This document shows, in pieces, positions 11,340-23,073 of a stretch of 64,000 bases of DNA (position 1 is the first letter of the stretch; every line of letters starts with the position of its first letter). The notes beneath the pieces are model-generated. The model saw only the letters and a list, made by a program, of their open reading frames with translations, made no database searches and was not told where the DNA came from. The translations under genes and the position numbers were made by a program. The stretch covers positions 366,347,636-366,411,635 of the forward strand of contig NC_073303.1 in NCBI RefSeq assembly GCF_027595985.1, given 5' to 3'. The stretch is from Sorex araneus. Lineage: Eukaryota > Chordata > Mammalia > Eulipotyphla > Soricidae.

Positions 11340-12470
11340 GCCCGCCCGAGCCAGCCCGCAGCCCCCGTCTGGCCCGGGCCTCCCCGCGGCGTCCGGGGCG
11401 CGGCGGCGCCGGCGGCGTCGGCGGCGGTGGCCGGGCCGGGGTGAGTGCGGGGCTGCGGGGCTCGGCGCCGCCCCCTCCCCCTCCGCCGCGCTCCCTTTTG
11501 TTCGCGCTCGGCTCGGGCCGCCGCCGCCGCCGCGCCGCCCGCCCGGGCCCCGCGGCCCCAGCCTAGGCCCCGGCGTGCGGCCTAGAGGCGGCGGCGGCCC
11601 CGCACACGCCGCCCCGCGCCCGGCCGCCGCGCCCGGACCCTGGACGCCGCCGCCCGCGCCGCCGCGCGCCGCCGAGGTCATCCGAGCCGCGGCCCGGGCG
11701 CCCAGGGCTGGACCCCGCCGCGCGGGCCCCAGCCCGGGGCGGGGGGCGCGGGGCCGGGCCGGGCCGGGCCGGGGTGGGGTGCGGGGGGTGCGGCGCCGGG
11801 CTCGGCTGGGGGGCCCCCCCGCGTGCCCGCCCCGCGCGCGCCTGGGGCGCCCGGGCCCTGGGCCTGGGCGGCCGGGGCCTGGCGCGGCCGGGCCTGGGGG
11901 CGCGCGCGCCCTGGCGCCCCGGCGGGCCGCCCGCGGTGGGGGGTGCGGGGGGCTGCCCCGAGGGCCCAGGCGGCCGGGCCGGGCCCCGCAGGTTCCGAGC
12001 TAGGAGGGGGGGGGCCCACGTGAGCGCCGCCGCCCGCCCCTGCGCGCGGGCCGCGCACCCAGGCGGCTGCGAAAGGCCCGAGCGCCCCTCTGGCGCGCTG
12101 CCCCTTCCTCTGGCCCCCCCCGCCCCCACCAGCCGCCCGCCCTGGGTTTCTTCCCCGAGGTGAAGGGATTCGGACTTCTCCCCCCCAGGTGCTTGAAAGA
12201 AGAGAAGGTTGGAGGAGGAGGAGGAGGAGGCTGGGGGGGCCCCGCTGCTGCTGCTGCTCCTGCTCCTGCTGCTGCTGCTGCTGCTGCTGCTGGGAGCGAG
12301 GAGAGGGACGCGGGGAGGGGGCTGGGTGGGGTGGGGGTGACAGACAGCGAGGAGCCTGGTCAAGCCACCAGCGCTCGGCTCAGGAGGCCAGGCCGGCTCC
12401 CGCAGCCGGCGCATCCCCACCTAGATTGCTTTCTTGGGGGCTCTTTGTCAGCCACCAGCCCAGGGAACAC
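11340..12470 (+). promoter_or_regulatory. CpG island, candidate ZNF532 promoter
   Basis: About 1.1 kb of very GC- and CpG-dense sequence without SINEs, preceded by an A/G-rich run (about 11262-11340). No TATA box is evident, as usual for CpG-island promoters. Long frames on both strands are open only because stop codons are rare in such sequence. ZNF532 is the only gene I recognise downstream on the + strand, so this is probably its promoter about 41 kb before the coding exon. That assignment is by position and is unproven; a divergent transcript is also possible. Confidence 0.7.
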
Positions 12471-12518
12471 ACACTCACACACGTACACACAAAAGATCTG
12501 GGAGCCAGGTTGTGGGAG
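12160..12518 (+). other. Candidate 5' noncoding exon end with consensus donor
   Basis: The sequence GGAG followed by GTAAGT at 12515-12524 is a near-perfect splice donor at the downstream edge of the CpG island. The segment before it holds GGA-rich (about 12207-12232) and CTG-rich (12244-12292) short repeats, common in 5' UTR exons. The exon start is not determinable. Weaker donor-like sites lie at 11196 (CGA/GTAAGT) and 11441 (GGG/GTGAGT), so alternative first exons are possible. Confidence 0.45.
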
Positions 12519-12524
12519 GTAAGT

Positions 12525-13262
12525 GGGGGAAGGAGCAGGAGGGGAGAGCAGTGTCTGCGGGGGGCTTGGCGGGGGTGGAGGGCAGGCGGGGGGGTTGGGC
12601 CCTGCTGGGCTCTGGGGTGCTGCTAGGGTGAGCCTCTCTCCCAGCCTGGGCCGGGGCGTGTGTGTGTATGTGTGTGTGGGGTGCGCGCGTGTGCGTGTGT
12701 GGCAGTGAGTGGGGTGGCAGGGGGGTGGGGGCCATCATGACCTTCCCCTCTGCACCGAGGCCTGAAAGGGAAAGGGCCCCCCCCAGCAAGATTCACCCCC
12801 TGTGCTGCTGATTTTCAGGGACTTGTTGGCAACTTAGCGAGGGTTGCCATAGCTTTTTTATGTAGGGTGACCAGAACCGGCTGAAACTGGTTTGAGGCAG
12901 ATCAGCTCCTGAACACAATGCAGTCCCTGAGAGTTACTACAGTGGGATAGCAGCTTCCTCCCTTCATGGCAGCCAAAAGCAGAGGCGCTTGCAGGAAGGT
13001 GCACCCCAACACGTTATGTGAATGCACACTTAGACACCACACGCCTCTGTGTGCGACTCACCCAGCCCTCCACGAGTCTGTGTAGAGAAGATGGGGGAGA
13101 AGTGTGCAGGTTTGCAAGGTCTGAGCTTCCTTGGGCTTTTTCCTGCCTGTTTTCTTCTTTTTTCCTTTTTTCCTTTTGCTGAAGGGATGGACAAGGAGCT
13201 GAGATTTATGGCCCTTATTAAAGGAGAAAATGTGCCTTGTAGGGTGGGGACACTTGGTTTGT

Positions 13263-13302
<40 letters not shown>

Positions 13303-14859
13303 GTTTGGACAGAACCAAACCAAACTGAACTGATGGATTTGTAATGGGAGTTTGTGGGTTGCTGGAGAATGCTACTTTGCATGCTTTTTCTTCTCTTGCA
13401 GGCTATGTTGTGCTTTGTGCTTTTCTTTTTAGAAGCTACTAAAGGGTGTTGGGGCACTTCTATGACGAAGGCCAAAAGGTAACAGTATTGTTCTAGCAGA
13501 GGAGCAGGAATGCTTGCCAGAGATGCTTTCAGCATACATGCCGTCTTTTTTTTTTTTTTTCCCTTGTAGGCCTGTGGACTGGGGCTGCTTTTAACCCTTT
13601 CAGATTTGCAGAGAATGCAGCCGTGTGGCCGTAACTGAACATTGGTCCAAAGCCCTTCCCAGGGGTCAAGGTTCACAAGGTGAGATTTGATCTTTTGAGC
13701 ATGAATTTAAATCTGTATTCTGAAGTCCCTCTCAGCCCCCAGCCTGGCCGTGGATGGGCACCCTGGCCAGAGCAGCTGGGTTCAGCTGGAGAAGAAATAC
13801 TCTCAGGGCTGCCCAAGTGCAATGGGGATTCGAGTGACTCTGGTGGCATTGCTAGCCAGGCGAGCTTCATGGAATCGCCCCGTGTCAGGCGCTTGGAGAG
13901 AGCCAGGCCTGGAGAGAAGCAGGTTTTGAGACGGGGAGGCGGCTGGGCCTGGTTTGCATAAGACTCAAGCAGCGCCCTCAGCCTTTCCCCCAGGATTCCA
14001 GGAAGAGGGAAGGGAAGAGGGCCGGGAAGCCCTTCGCCAGCCCCTGGCTGCCCGGCCTCCTGTTTAGGAAGGCGCTTGAGGAGGAGCCTGAAGGTACCTT
14101 TGCCTTTTGTTCCTTCACCCCCGTCGTCCTTTTTCCCCCTCCCCGGGCTCCCTCTGAGCCTGAAAGGTTTTCCCCCTCCGAGTCAGGCGGTTGGAATGGC
14201 TCTATTGATTTGGGGGGCTGCTGACGGAGAGGTCGCCCTTGGATTATTCGCGGCATGCCTTTTGCTGTGGTCCAGGGAGGCCGTACCAGGAGGAAACCGG
14301 GGCGCCTGGCTTCATTTGTGAAAAGATGTCTGTTAGGCGAGGCTGTGCCGGGGGCCGCCACGGGAGCCAGCTCCGGGCAGCCTGCACCCCTCAGCGCCCC
14401 GGGGGCAGGGAGAAGAAAGAACAAAAGCACGGGGGGCTCGCAGGCACGTTTCGCCTTGGGGTTCCTTGCGAGGATTCCTGCAGCTTCCCCAGACAGGAAG
14501 CCAGCGGCCCCCGGATGCTCCCCGCCGCACTGATCGCCTTGGCAGATAGAACCAGCCCTGGCCTGGTGGCAGGGACAGGGCGGCCGGGACGTGCCCAGAG
14601 GAGACAGGGTTGAAAATAGATCTCTCCCCCCTGCTCGGGAGGGTTGTTTTTTGGGGTTCCTCTTTGAGCTGGGCAGAGGGGACTTTTGAAAAATGCCTTT
14701 AGAATCGGGGTAGCTGGGGGCTGGCAGGAGGTTCAGGGAAGGGTGTCAAGTACAATGAGGTTTTTTTAAAAATTAATTGTTGGACAGAATCCCCCCCCTT
14801 GCCCTCCCCCCATGGCAGAGTATCAGCGTGTGATCAGACTGGCAGAGGGAGGCGAGAGA
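12525..14859. other. Proximal intron sequence, no gene seen
   Basis: Unique sequence after the candidate donor, apart from GT-rich (12660-12705) and TC microsatellites. Moderately GC-rich with AT-richer segments near 13.4 and 13.7 kb. No exon is supported. Confidence 0.45.
13266..13299 (+). repeat. (TC)n microsatellite
   Basis: A pure TC run of about 17 units. Confidence 0.97.
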
Positions 14860-15240
14860 GCCTGGTTAGCTCAGAAGACTTGGTGCCGTATTTAATAGAG
14901 ATAAATGTAATCTCGGCCGCTAGACCCCTAAATGGCTTACATGACGGGACAAAATTCTGTACAAATCAGTGTGCTCAAATTGGTTTCCAAGTCGACATTA
15001 TTTCTGACGGCCAGAGGTTCGGCGTCTGAGGGTGGCAGAAATCTGCCTGCAAAGCAGGGAGCCCCGTCCACCACGTTGTGTGTTGTGTGAGCTGCCGCTC
15101 TGGCTTTTCTGGTGCCAAGGAAAACTCAGATGGCAGCGCTGATAAACCTTCATTAGCTTAATACAATAAGCTGCCTTAGAAAGTAGTCCTTCACTGCCGA
15201 CTGCGGAAAGTCAGTGATTTTTATTTCACTTTGACAGCCC
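14860..15240. promoter_or_regulatory. Candidate conserved noncoding element
   Basis: A repeat-free, relatively AT-rich block inside GC-rich surroundings, about 2.4 kb after the candidate donor. It contains several TAAT cores and an inverted repeat AGCTTA-ATACAA-TAAGCT at 15155-15172. Such preserved AT-rich islands are typical of intronic enhancers, but conservation cannot be shown from one sequence. Confidence 0.35.
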
Positions 15241-15278
15241 AACCTGGCAATGACTCCTCCTTGATCATAATGCCCAAA

Positions 15279-15282
<4 letters not shown>

Positions 15283-15332
<50 letters not shown>
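15283..15332 (+). repeat. (TC)n microsatellite
   Basis: A pure TC run of about 25 units. Confidence 0.97.
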
Positions 15333-15336
<4 letters not shown>

Positions 15337-16824
15337 GGTCAGGCATTGCATGTTACAGAATGTTCTGGTTTTCTCTCCCTGTGGTTTCCAGCTTTGTTCC
15401 TTCCTCCCTCACCCCCACCGCCCCCTCAAGGCCCCTGGAAAATAGCATTTCTTTTGCTTTGAGGCCAGGGTTTCCCGCCCCCCTCAGCTTGGGGAGCTGG
15501 TTCTCGGGGCAGGTATGGGGCTCCCCTGGGCCTGGGCTTTGTCGGAGGTGGCGATCTCCCGCGGGGGAGAACAATGCAGCAGGCCCAGGTCGGGCCGGAG
15601 CCCGAGGCACGCCGCCTGGGCGAGGCGCTGGGAACGGCAGGCGGGGAGCGGGAGGCGCCGCCCCTGGACGGGCTGCTCTCCGCCCGCCCGAGTGGCACCT
15701 CCCTGGCCCCGGGGCCTGTGTCACCTCCCCCCCCCCCACACCTCAGCCCTGGCTGCGGCCATACCTGGAGCCGCTGGGGCTGGGCTGGGTGGGGGTGGGG
15801 GGTCGAGCCTCCAGGTTTCCAAGGAGATGGAGGGGCCGCCCCCTCCCCTCGCTGGAGGAATGTGTGGGCTCGCCTAAGGAGCCGGAGAGGCCTGGGCCGG
15901 CCGCCTGCAGGGACTCTTTGCGTGCCACCGAGGATCACCCAGGGTGCTCGGAGGGTTGGTGGCCCCACGTGCTCGCAGGCCAGGCCGAGGCCCAGGTTCC
16001 CCTCGCCCGCGCCGGCCTCACAAAGGGCTTCTGGGCTGCTCCTGCGAGGCGCCCAGCCCCCCTCCCTGGCCTCCCTGGAAATGCTTCCCGGGGCTGGGCT
16101 CTGGCCCACCCTCTGCCTTCCTGCTCCGCAGGAACCCGGCCCGGCCCTGCCCTGCCTGGCGCTGTGCAGAGCTGCACACCAGCCCGGTGGCCGCCCAGGG
16201 AAGTGTGCGTGTGTGCGTGCGTGCGTGTGTGCGTGGGTGTGTGCGTGTGTGCGTGTGTGTGTGGGTGTGTGCGTGTGTGTGTGTGTGTGCGTGTGTGTGT
16301 GTGCCTGTGTGTGTGTATTGGGGATTGCTCCCTGCCCACCCAGTTTCCGTGGTCCAGACAGTCCCCCTCACCCCACCTCTGCGTTTTCCTTGTGAGCGGC
16401 CACCGAGTCAGCTCGGGACTGACCCGTTTCTGCCGTCTGGGTTCAACTGCGGTAAAATTCTCTCTGGAGCAGCTCTTTGGGTCTGTGGGGTCGGACAACT
16501 GGGAACCCCCACCTCAGTCGGCCCATCCTGCTCCCCTGAGCCAGAGTCCTCTCTCTCTCTCTCTCTCTCTTGGCCCCGGCCCCTCAGCTGCTGATGGTGG
16601 TGTCCCCGCCTTTGTTCGCTTCCGGAAGGTCACCCAGACGGCCTCAGTGCCCTTAGCCACATACACTTGCCGGTCAGTGGCACCCGTGTGGGCTCCCATT
16701 CTCTGTCTCTGCCTGTATGGGCGTACCGCAGCGTAGACCCTGCAGCCAGCGATGACCCCGACAGGGGAGGGCAGAGTAGGGGCTTGTTCCAGTTGTAGGT
16801 AATCAAGACTGTGGTTGCGCTCCA
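15333..16824. other. GC-rich unique DNA, no gene seen
   Basis: A second GC-rich stretch (about 15450-16200) lies between a TC and a GT/GC simple repeat, with a short TC run at 16548-16570. A 501-codon open frame crosses the simple repeats and is not a plausible protein. Confidence 0.45.
16203..16318 (+). repeat. (GT/GC) degenerate simple repeat
   Basis: GTGT runs interrupted regularly by GC, giving alternating purine-pyrimidine sequence over about 115 bp. Confidence 0.95.
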
Positions 16825-17020
16825 TTTTTTTTTTTTTTCAGTTTCGCGTGGTGGTTCTCAGGGCTTACTCCTGGCTCTGTGCTCACGGATCACTCTTGGT
16901 GGGGCTGAGCAGGGGTGGGGGGGTGGGCAGAGACACACCCTGTGTGGTGCTGAGGATGGATCCCAGGTCAGCCACACGCAAGACAAGCGCCCCACCCGCC
17001 GCCGTGTGGCTGTTGATACC
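16825..17020 (-). mobile_element. SINE-A, diverged
   Basis: A poly-T, then GGTTCTCAGGGCTTACTCCT, GCTCTGTGCTCACGGATCAC and a head with CACGCAAGACAAGCGCCCCA. An internal GGGGTGGGGGGGTGGGC insertion splits the middle. Confidence 0.8.
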
Positions 17021-17671
17021 GAACACACACATGGGTTTTGTCTGAAGCCTTTTCCTGCCCCGTGGCTCCATCCTTGGCGACTCCTAGATGCCCAGGAATA
17101 TAGACGTTGGAATGAGAATAAACTGGGCTTGTCAGCTCCCCAGGAAGTGCTCGCCTCGTGGCTACTGTGGATTCTTTCGCAGCAGGAGACGGAGAGACTG
17201 TTCTCGAAAGACGTGAGTGAAAATTGAGTGGGCTACTAGAACACGCTGATGCGCGGATGATGATGTGCCTTAGAGCCCGGAACTAATCGGAATTAGACAC
17301 TCCCCTCACGGCCCCCGCCCCCAAGGAAAGGGAAACCCCCTGGAGCTGGTAAAATGCCCTTTATTTCCTCCAGCACTTATTTGTCATCTCTTTGGAAACG
17401 AGTTAATTCTCAGAGTGGTCTTCAGGTTCCGGGAGGGGCCTGACAGGTGCAGTGTCAGTTTGGAGAGGGGGACGGAGATCTCGGAGATCCGGGTTGGAGT
17501 CTTGGTCGCCTGAGCAGATCATTACTAATTGTGACGTGACTGATTGGCGGCCACCAACTCTTGGTTGTGTTTGAGTATCTGAACGTACTTAGCCTCCCTG
17601 TCTTGGAACTATGGAAGCCAGGGAAGCCGGGAAGAGCTGAGGTTGGAAGCGGAGGTCGGGCTGTTTTTCTT

Positions 17672-17859
17672 TTTCTTTTTCTTTTTTTTTTTTTGCTTTT
17701 TTGGGTCACACCCGGCAATGCACAGGGGTTACTCCTGGCTCTGCACTCAGGAATCACTCCTGACAGTGCTCAGGGGACCACATGGGGTGCTGGGAATCGA
17801 ATCCGGGTCGGCCGCATGCAAGGCAAACGCCCTACCCGCTGCGCTATCACTCCAGCCCC
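17672..17859 (-). mobile_element. SINE-A with 11-bp target duplication
   Basis: A complete young-looking copy between CTGTTTTTCTT at 17661-17671 and at 17860-17870, ending CTATCACTCCAGCCCC. Confidence 0.95.
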
Positions 17860-19249
17860 CTGTTTTTCTTCTTTTCCAAGAGGTTGAACCGGCTCTGTGG
17901 GAGCTGGGCAGAGGCTGAGGTTGGGCTGTCTGGAAAAGGGGAAACGGTGCAGAGGAGGGGTTCGGAGGGGTCAGGAGGCGCTGAGCAGAGGGCTTGGGGG
18001 TGTGGAGGGGAAGGAGGGCAGTATTGTGGGGGAGGGGGCGTTGCAGGGGTGCCTGTGCTGCATGGAGAGGGGCGGGGTGTGCTCACTGACCTTCCGCAAG
18101 CCGGGGACAGTGGGTGCTGGAGGATGGTGGGGGATGGAGGAGGTAAGGCCCGGGCCAGACCGGTCAGGTGTGGCCTTCCTGTGGGCCCAAGACAGAGGTT
18201 TTGGCGCCTTAGGGGGGTTGGAAGGACAGAAGGAGGAAGGACCGGGAGGGAGGGCAGGAGGGGGGGATGAGGGCGGTGTCTAAGGTGTGGCTCCCACTGG
18301 GTTTGGGGCTGGAGCCAGACCCCCTCCCACACACTCCCACCTCCCCACTGTGTGACTTGCCACTGGTCGTCCCGTCCCGTTGTCCTGCAGCTCCCAGGTA
18401 GAGGAAGCGGAAGGCCAGCGGGGTGGGGACGCCTGGAGGAGGGCTCCCTCCCAGAGGAGTCCAGGGCTCCCTCCCAGACTTGTGCTTTTTTTTTTTTTTT
18501 TAATGGGAGGAGCTGTCCGGGGAGCTGGCCTTGGCCTGCAGGCTCTGTTTGGCCCTGAGGGGTCCTTTGGGAGGAATTAGCCCTTGCACATACCTGGGCT
18601 GCCCTGCAGGCCTGGCCTTGCCTTCCTGTTCCTCCTTTCAGGACAAAGCCTTTGGGGGAAAGGGAGACTCTGGCAGCCCAGGGGCAGGTGAGAAGCTAGG
18701 GGTACCCCCGGAGCCCTGCACAAACACCCCGGCCTTGGTGCTGGCCCTGCCAGGTTGGGCTCCGGGCTGTTCTGCCTTAGGGGGCGCGGGCAGTCGGGAC
18801 TGGGCTGTGGAGCCCTGGGGAGGAGGGAGGGTCCCGAGGCCGCGCAGGGTGGCGGACACAGTAAGAGTGCGTGCTGCAGGGGGGAGGGGGGAAGGGCCCT
18901 GGAAGCAGCGAGGGTCTCCCGGATTGAATCCCACAGAGAATCTGTGTACACAGGAGGGGGTGGAAGTAGCATGTGGCAAAGACTTGAAACCTCTTCACCC
19001 TGGCTCTTGGGTGAGGATGCAGATTGGAGCCAGGAGACATTTCTTTGAAACAGATCAGAAAATCAGATGGAGTGGAAAGTGGGAAATCTGTTGCCACCCC
19101 AAGTGCTATTGAAAGATCTTTATGAATTTCCACACAGGAAGTTCTCAATTCTGCTGGCTTTAGCAGGAGGGGAGGGGCATGAATCCTGCTGGTTCTAAAT
19201 CTGGAGACCTCATCAGTAGTTTTTAGATAAACTGTAAAAAGGGCTTTTG
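17860..19249. other. Unique GC-rich intron DNA, no gene seen
   Basis: G-rich on the + strand. Frames of 160-190 codons have biased low-complexity composition without domains. About 19085-19220 is AT-richer and lacks repeats. Confidence 0.45.
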
Positions 19250-20330
19250 TTCGTTTTGGTTTTTTTTTGAGTCCACCCTGAGGTGCTGAACGGGGGCTGA
19301 CTCCAGGCTCTGTGCTCATGGATCATTTCTGGCCGGACTCAGGGGGACCGTGTGTGGTGCTGGGGACCGGACCGGGTTTGGCCACGTGCAAGGCCACGGC
19401 CTTACCCACTGTGCTACCTTTCTGGCCCCGGCAAATGCTGTTTCAGCTGTCCCTTGTATTCCCTGGCTCCCTTCTGAGTAGTGCGTGTTTGGTTTGGGGC
19501 CCTCCCCAGAGATGCTCGGGGCTTTCTCCCGGCTCTGTGCTCAGGGTCACTTCCCAGTGGTGCTGGGAGAATTGCGATGCCAGGAACTGACCGAGGCGCA
19601 GCACAGAAATGTGGGCTTTAGGGTTTTTTAATTTAATTTAATTTTTTTAAATTTAAACCATATCTGGTGGTCCCTGAGACCTGTTCCTTGTTCTGTGCTT
19701 GGAGAATTCAGGGAACCAAGTGCTGGGGATTGAACTGGGGTTGGTGGGAATGAGAGGCGAGGCCCTTAATCTAGCTCTCTGCCCCCCTTCCAGTTTTTTA
19801 AAATGCAGTTTATTTTATTTGGGGGCCACACCCTGCAGTGTTCGGGGCTTATTCCTGACTCTGCTCAGGGGTGCTGGCTGCATACAAGGCAGGTGCCCTC
19901 CCTGAGTGACCCCTGAGCAGTGCTTGGGGATTCACCAGGGTCCCCGCCCTCCCTCGCCTGCCCCTCGGGCCCCTTTTATTTCTGGTTTTAGTTTTGACTC
20001 ACCCTTCGTTTTGGCTCAGTGCTCCGGGATCTCTCCCTCGCTGGTTCTTTGTATTCTTTGATTTTGAGCCGGTGATGCTCAGGGGTTACTTCTGGCTCTG
20101 CTCTGCACTCGTGTCACTCAAGGTGGAGTTCTAGGGACCAATGGGGTGTGGGGGTGGGGGGGCTGTCAAATCTGGGTCAGCTGTGTGTAAGGCAAGTGCC
20201 CTCCCGCTGTTCTGTGGCTCCAGCCCTCTCCCGCTGTGGCCTGGGGCACTGACCGCTTGTGGAACCGGGATTTGAACTGGGGTCACTGTGTGCAAGGCAA
20301 GCACCTTGCCGGCTGTACTGCCGCCTTATT
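19250..20330 (-). mobile_element. Cluster of decayed SINE-A copies
   Basis: At least five partial or diverged type A copies follow one another in minus orientation: about 19256-19430, 19490-19600, 19640-19790, 19812-19900 and 20060-20225, plus a head fragment at 20265-20330. Each shows pieces of the GGCTCTGTGCTCAGG body or the GTGCAAGGCAAG head. Boundaries are approximate and the order of insertion cannot be resolved by eye. Confidence 0.7.
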
Positions 20331-20341
20331 TATTTATTCAT

Positions 20342-20342
<1 letters not shown>

Positions 20343-20404
<62 letters not shown>
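20343..20404 (+). repeat. (TATC)n tetranucleotide microsatellite
   Basis: About 15 uninterrupted TATC units at the tail side of a SINE-A copy. Confidence 0.98.
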
Positions 20405-20405
<1 letters not shown>

Positions 20406-20567
20406 TTTTGGATCATACCTGGTGATGCACAGGGGTTATTCCTGACTCATGCACTAAGGAATTACTCCTGGCGGAGCTCAGGGGACCATCTGGGATGCTG
20501 AGAATCGAACCCAGACCAGCCGTGCGCAAGGCAAACGCCCTACCCGCTGTGCTATTGCTCCAGCCCC
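20405..20567 (-). mobile_element. SINE-A
   Basis: TTTTTGGATCATACCTGGTG, the body, GAGAATCGAACCCAGACC and CTATTGCTCCAGCCCC. The TATC array lies directly at its 3' (left) end and may have grown from its tail. Confidence 0.92.
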
Positions 20568-22639
20568 CCCTTTTTTTTTCCTTTTTAACTGGTGGTGCTG
20601 GGCGGGGAGGCCCCTGGGGCACTGGAGATCCAGCCTGGCACTTGCAAGACGAATGCCACCGGCTCAGACCGCATCCCCGGGCTGGCTGGCCTTCAGGACC
20701 TGAAAACCCCTCTGGCCTTGTATTTTGCGTTCTGCCAGACTCCGCCGCTTTCCATAATCGAGGCTGCCAGATATGGCGAAGAGGAAAGGCAGGCTCCGGC
20801 TTTCTGCACCGTCCTCAGCTCAGCTGGCTCTCTGAGGGACGGCGACTCCCGCTCTGCAGCCCTCGGGCCCTGCGCCGGGTGTGGATGGTGACAGTTGTCT
20901 TCCCGGAGGAGCAGTTTTGTTCTTCTCTGGTCCGGGGTGTAAGAGTGAGAGGGATGGGAAGCTGGGCTGGGAAATCCCCGAACCCCTGAGTCTCCTCGGG
21001 GGCGTGGGCCGTCTCCGGCTTCCCTGCCGAGGCAGCGCGGGTCCCCGCGGGCTTGGCTGGGCTCCGGGCCCTGCTCTTGGGACACCCGGGCCGCTGCTTC
21101 TGGAGGGTTCGACCCCAGCTTCTGCTCGCGGTCCCAGCCCTTGCGTGGGACGAGGCCTCGCTTCATCCAAGTCCTGGTCACTGAGCTGGTCCCCTTTCCC
21201 GTGTTTGTGGAGTGGCTGGGCCCCCCTGCCTCGAGCTCCTGGTGGGCAGTACCAGGCCTGCCTTGACCTCCTGCATGCAGGGCACGTGCCCGGCCGTCGG
21301 CTGGCTCCTGCCTCCACACGCGGCTGCCTGAGGAGCAGGCAGGGTTCGAGGTGCAGCTGGCAGCCTCTGGCCGACTTGCGCCTGGCTGGGGCCCTGCCGG
21401 GACGACCTTCAGTGGCCCCCGCCCAGTTCTCCACACACCCCCTTGGGCTTTATTTTAGCTTTGGACCACACCCAGCGGTGCTCAGGGCCTGTCCCTGGTG
21501 CGGGGTGGGGAGCGGGTACACTGCAGTGCTGGGGCGGGGGGTGCCGGGCTTTGTGCTCTCCCCGTCCTGGCCCAGGTTCCAGGGTCTGAAACTGCTGTGG
21601 CTGAAATTGGGGAAGGGTCTGAAGAGAGCGCTGAGGGCCAGGCGGTGACCTGGAGCCCTCCCTGGAACCCCCCAGGGAGCACCTCCCCCCCCCCCAGGCT
21701 AGTCCCTGAGTGAGCCCCACCCAGGCCCCCTGAAGGAAACGTGGGCAAAGTGCTGTTTTTCTCTCCTTGTTCGAATGCCCCCCAGGGTCGCCCCCTTTGT
21801 CCCCGGTGTTCCTGAGTCACGTCTCTGCATGACAGGGTCTGGCCCAGCCTTTCTCAGCTTTCGGGGTCTCTAGAGCCCTTGGAGTATTCCCCAGGCCCTC
21901 CCCGGCAGGGCCACAGGTGAAAATCACATACATGGGGGGTCAGGGGTGGCGGGGGCATGAGATTAGGGCGCCCCAGGAAGGAAGCAAGGTTGGAAGCCGG
22001 CCGCAGTCTAGCCGGCGTTTCTCAACCCTCCCCCCCCCCCCCCCCGACTTCTGGCTCACTTCTGTTTTCTTCACTTCCCGCTTCCCTGCGTGGCCCCCTA
22101 GTTTCCGGCCAGGGGGCCCCCTGGAATATTCTGGCCACGAGAAATGCTGGTCTGTGTGTTGGGGTGTCACTGGAGAACGGGGGCTGCCTGGTTGGGGGGA
22201 CGGGCGTGCCCCCCGTGTCCGCAGGGGGACTGGTCACTCTGATGGGCACAGCAGTGGCCCGAGGTCTCCGCCCGGCTCGCCGTCACTCCTGGTGGTGCTT
22301 GGGGGTCAGTGTGCTGCGGTGGTGCTCGGTCCCTCGGCCCTGGCGAGAGTCTGCGTGTGTGCCTGGCCCCCAGGGGGTTGGGCACGAGGGGCCGCACGCT
22401 GGCTTGGAAGCTGGCCTGCTTCTGGCGGAGCTGGAGTCCGAAGCTCCCACCGCTGCCCACGTTGCCTTTGCAGGCGTGCCCGTGAGTGCCGGCCAGCCGG
22501 AACTGACCCCTGGGTCGGCTCTGGGGAGGGGACCCTGGGGGTCCTGGATGAGCATGGCTTCAGCGGGCCCCCTCTTCTGCGTTATTCTGGCCTGTCTCTC
22601 TTGACCCCTGAGCTGGCAGCCGAGCTTTGATGAGACAGG
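20568..22639. other. Unique GC-rich intron DNA, no gene seen
   Basis: Includes a C homopolymer at about 22028-22045 and small SINE-like scraps (GACCACACCCAGCGGTGCTC near 21465). Frames over 200 codons exist on both strands, as expected for stop-poor GC-rich DNA. Confidence 0.45.
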
Positions 22640-22810
22640 AAACCGGCTTTTGTTGGTTTGGGGCTGCAACTTGCAGTGCTCCCTGTTGACTCCTGGTTCT
22701 GCGGTCAGGGATCACACCCGGCCGAGGGGGGACTAGATGGGGGGCCGGGGATCGAACCTGGGTGGGTTGTGTGCAAGGCAAGCGCCCTCCCCACTGTGCT
22801 GTTGTTACTG
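22640..22810 (-). mobile_element. SINE-A, diverged
   Basis: TTTGGGGCTGCAACTTGCAG, GGATCACACCCGGCCGAG, GGGGATCGAACCTGGGTGGG, and a decayed end CTGTGCTGTTGTTACTG. Confidence 0.75.
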
Positions 22811-22898
22811 CGTAAGTGGGTTTTCCTGAGCCGGTTGGGTTCTGGGGCATGTACGAAAGAATTGCACACAGATCTCGGAATTTACGGAGTTAGACTTT

Positions 22899-23073
22899 TT
22901 TTTTTTTTTGCTATTTGGGTCACACCTGGCGATGCACAGGGGTCACTCCTGGCTTTGTACTCAGGAATTACTCCTGGCGGTGCTCAGGGGACCATTTGGG
23001 ATGCTGTGAATCGAACTCGGGTCAGCCACGTGCAAGGCAAACGCCCTACCCGCTGTGCTATCACTCCAGCCCC
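22899..23073 (-). mobile_element. SINE-A with 14-bp target duplication
   Basis: A complete copy between perfect repeats CGGAGTTAGACTTT at 22885-22898 and 23074-23087. The head ends CTATCACTCCAGCCCC. Confidence 0.97.

Noticed and set aside
11563-12420. Long Pro/Ala/Arg-rich frames in the CpG island on both strands
   Set aside because: Stop codons are rare in CpG-rich DNA. Several overlapping frames are open at once and none has protein-like features.
15231-16736. A 501-codon open frame crossing TC and GT repeats
   Set aside because: The frame is held open by simple repeats and GC-rich DNA. The product would be runs of Ser-Leu and Cys-Val with no homology.
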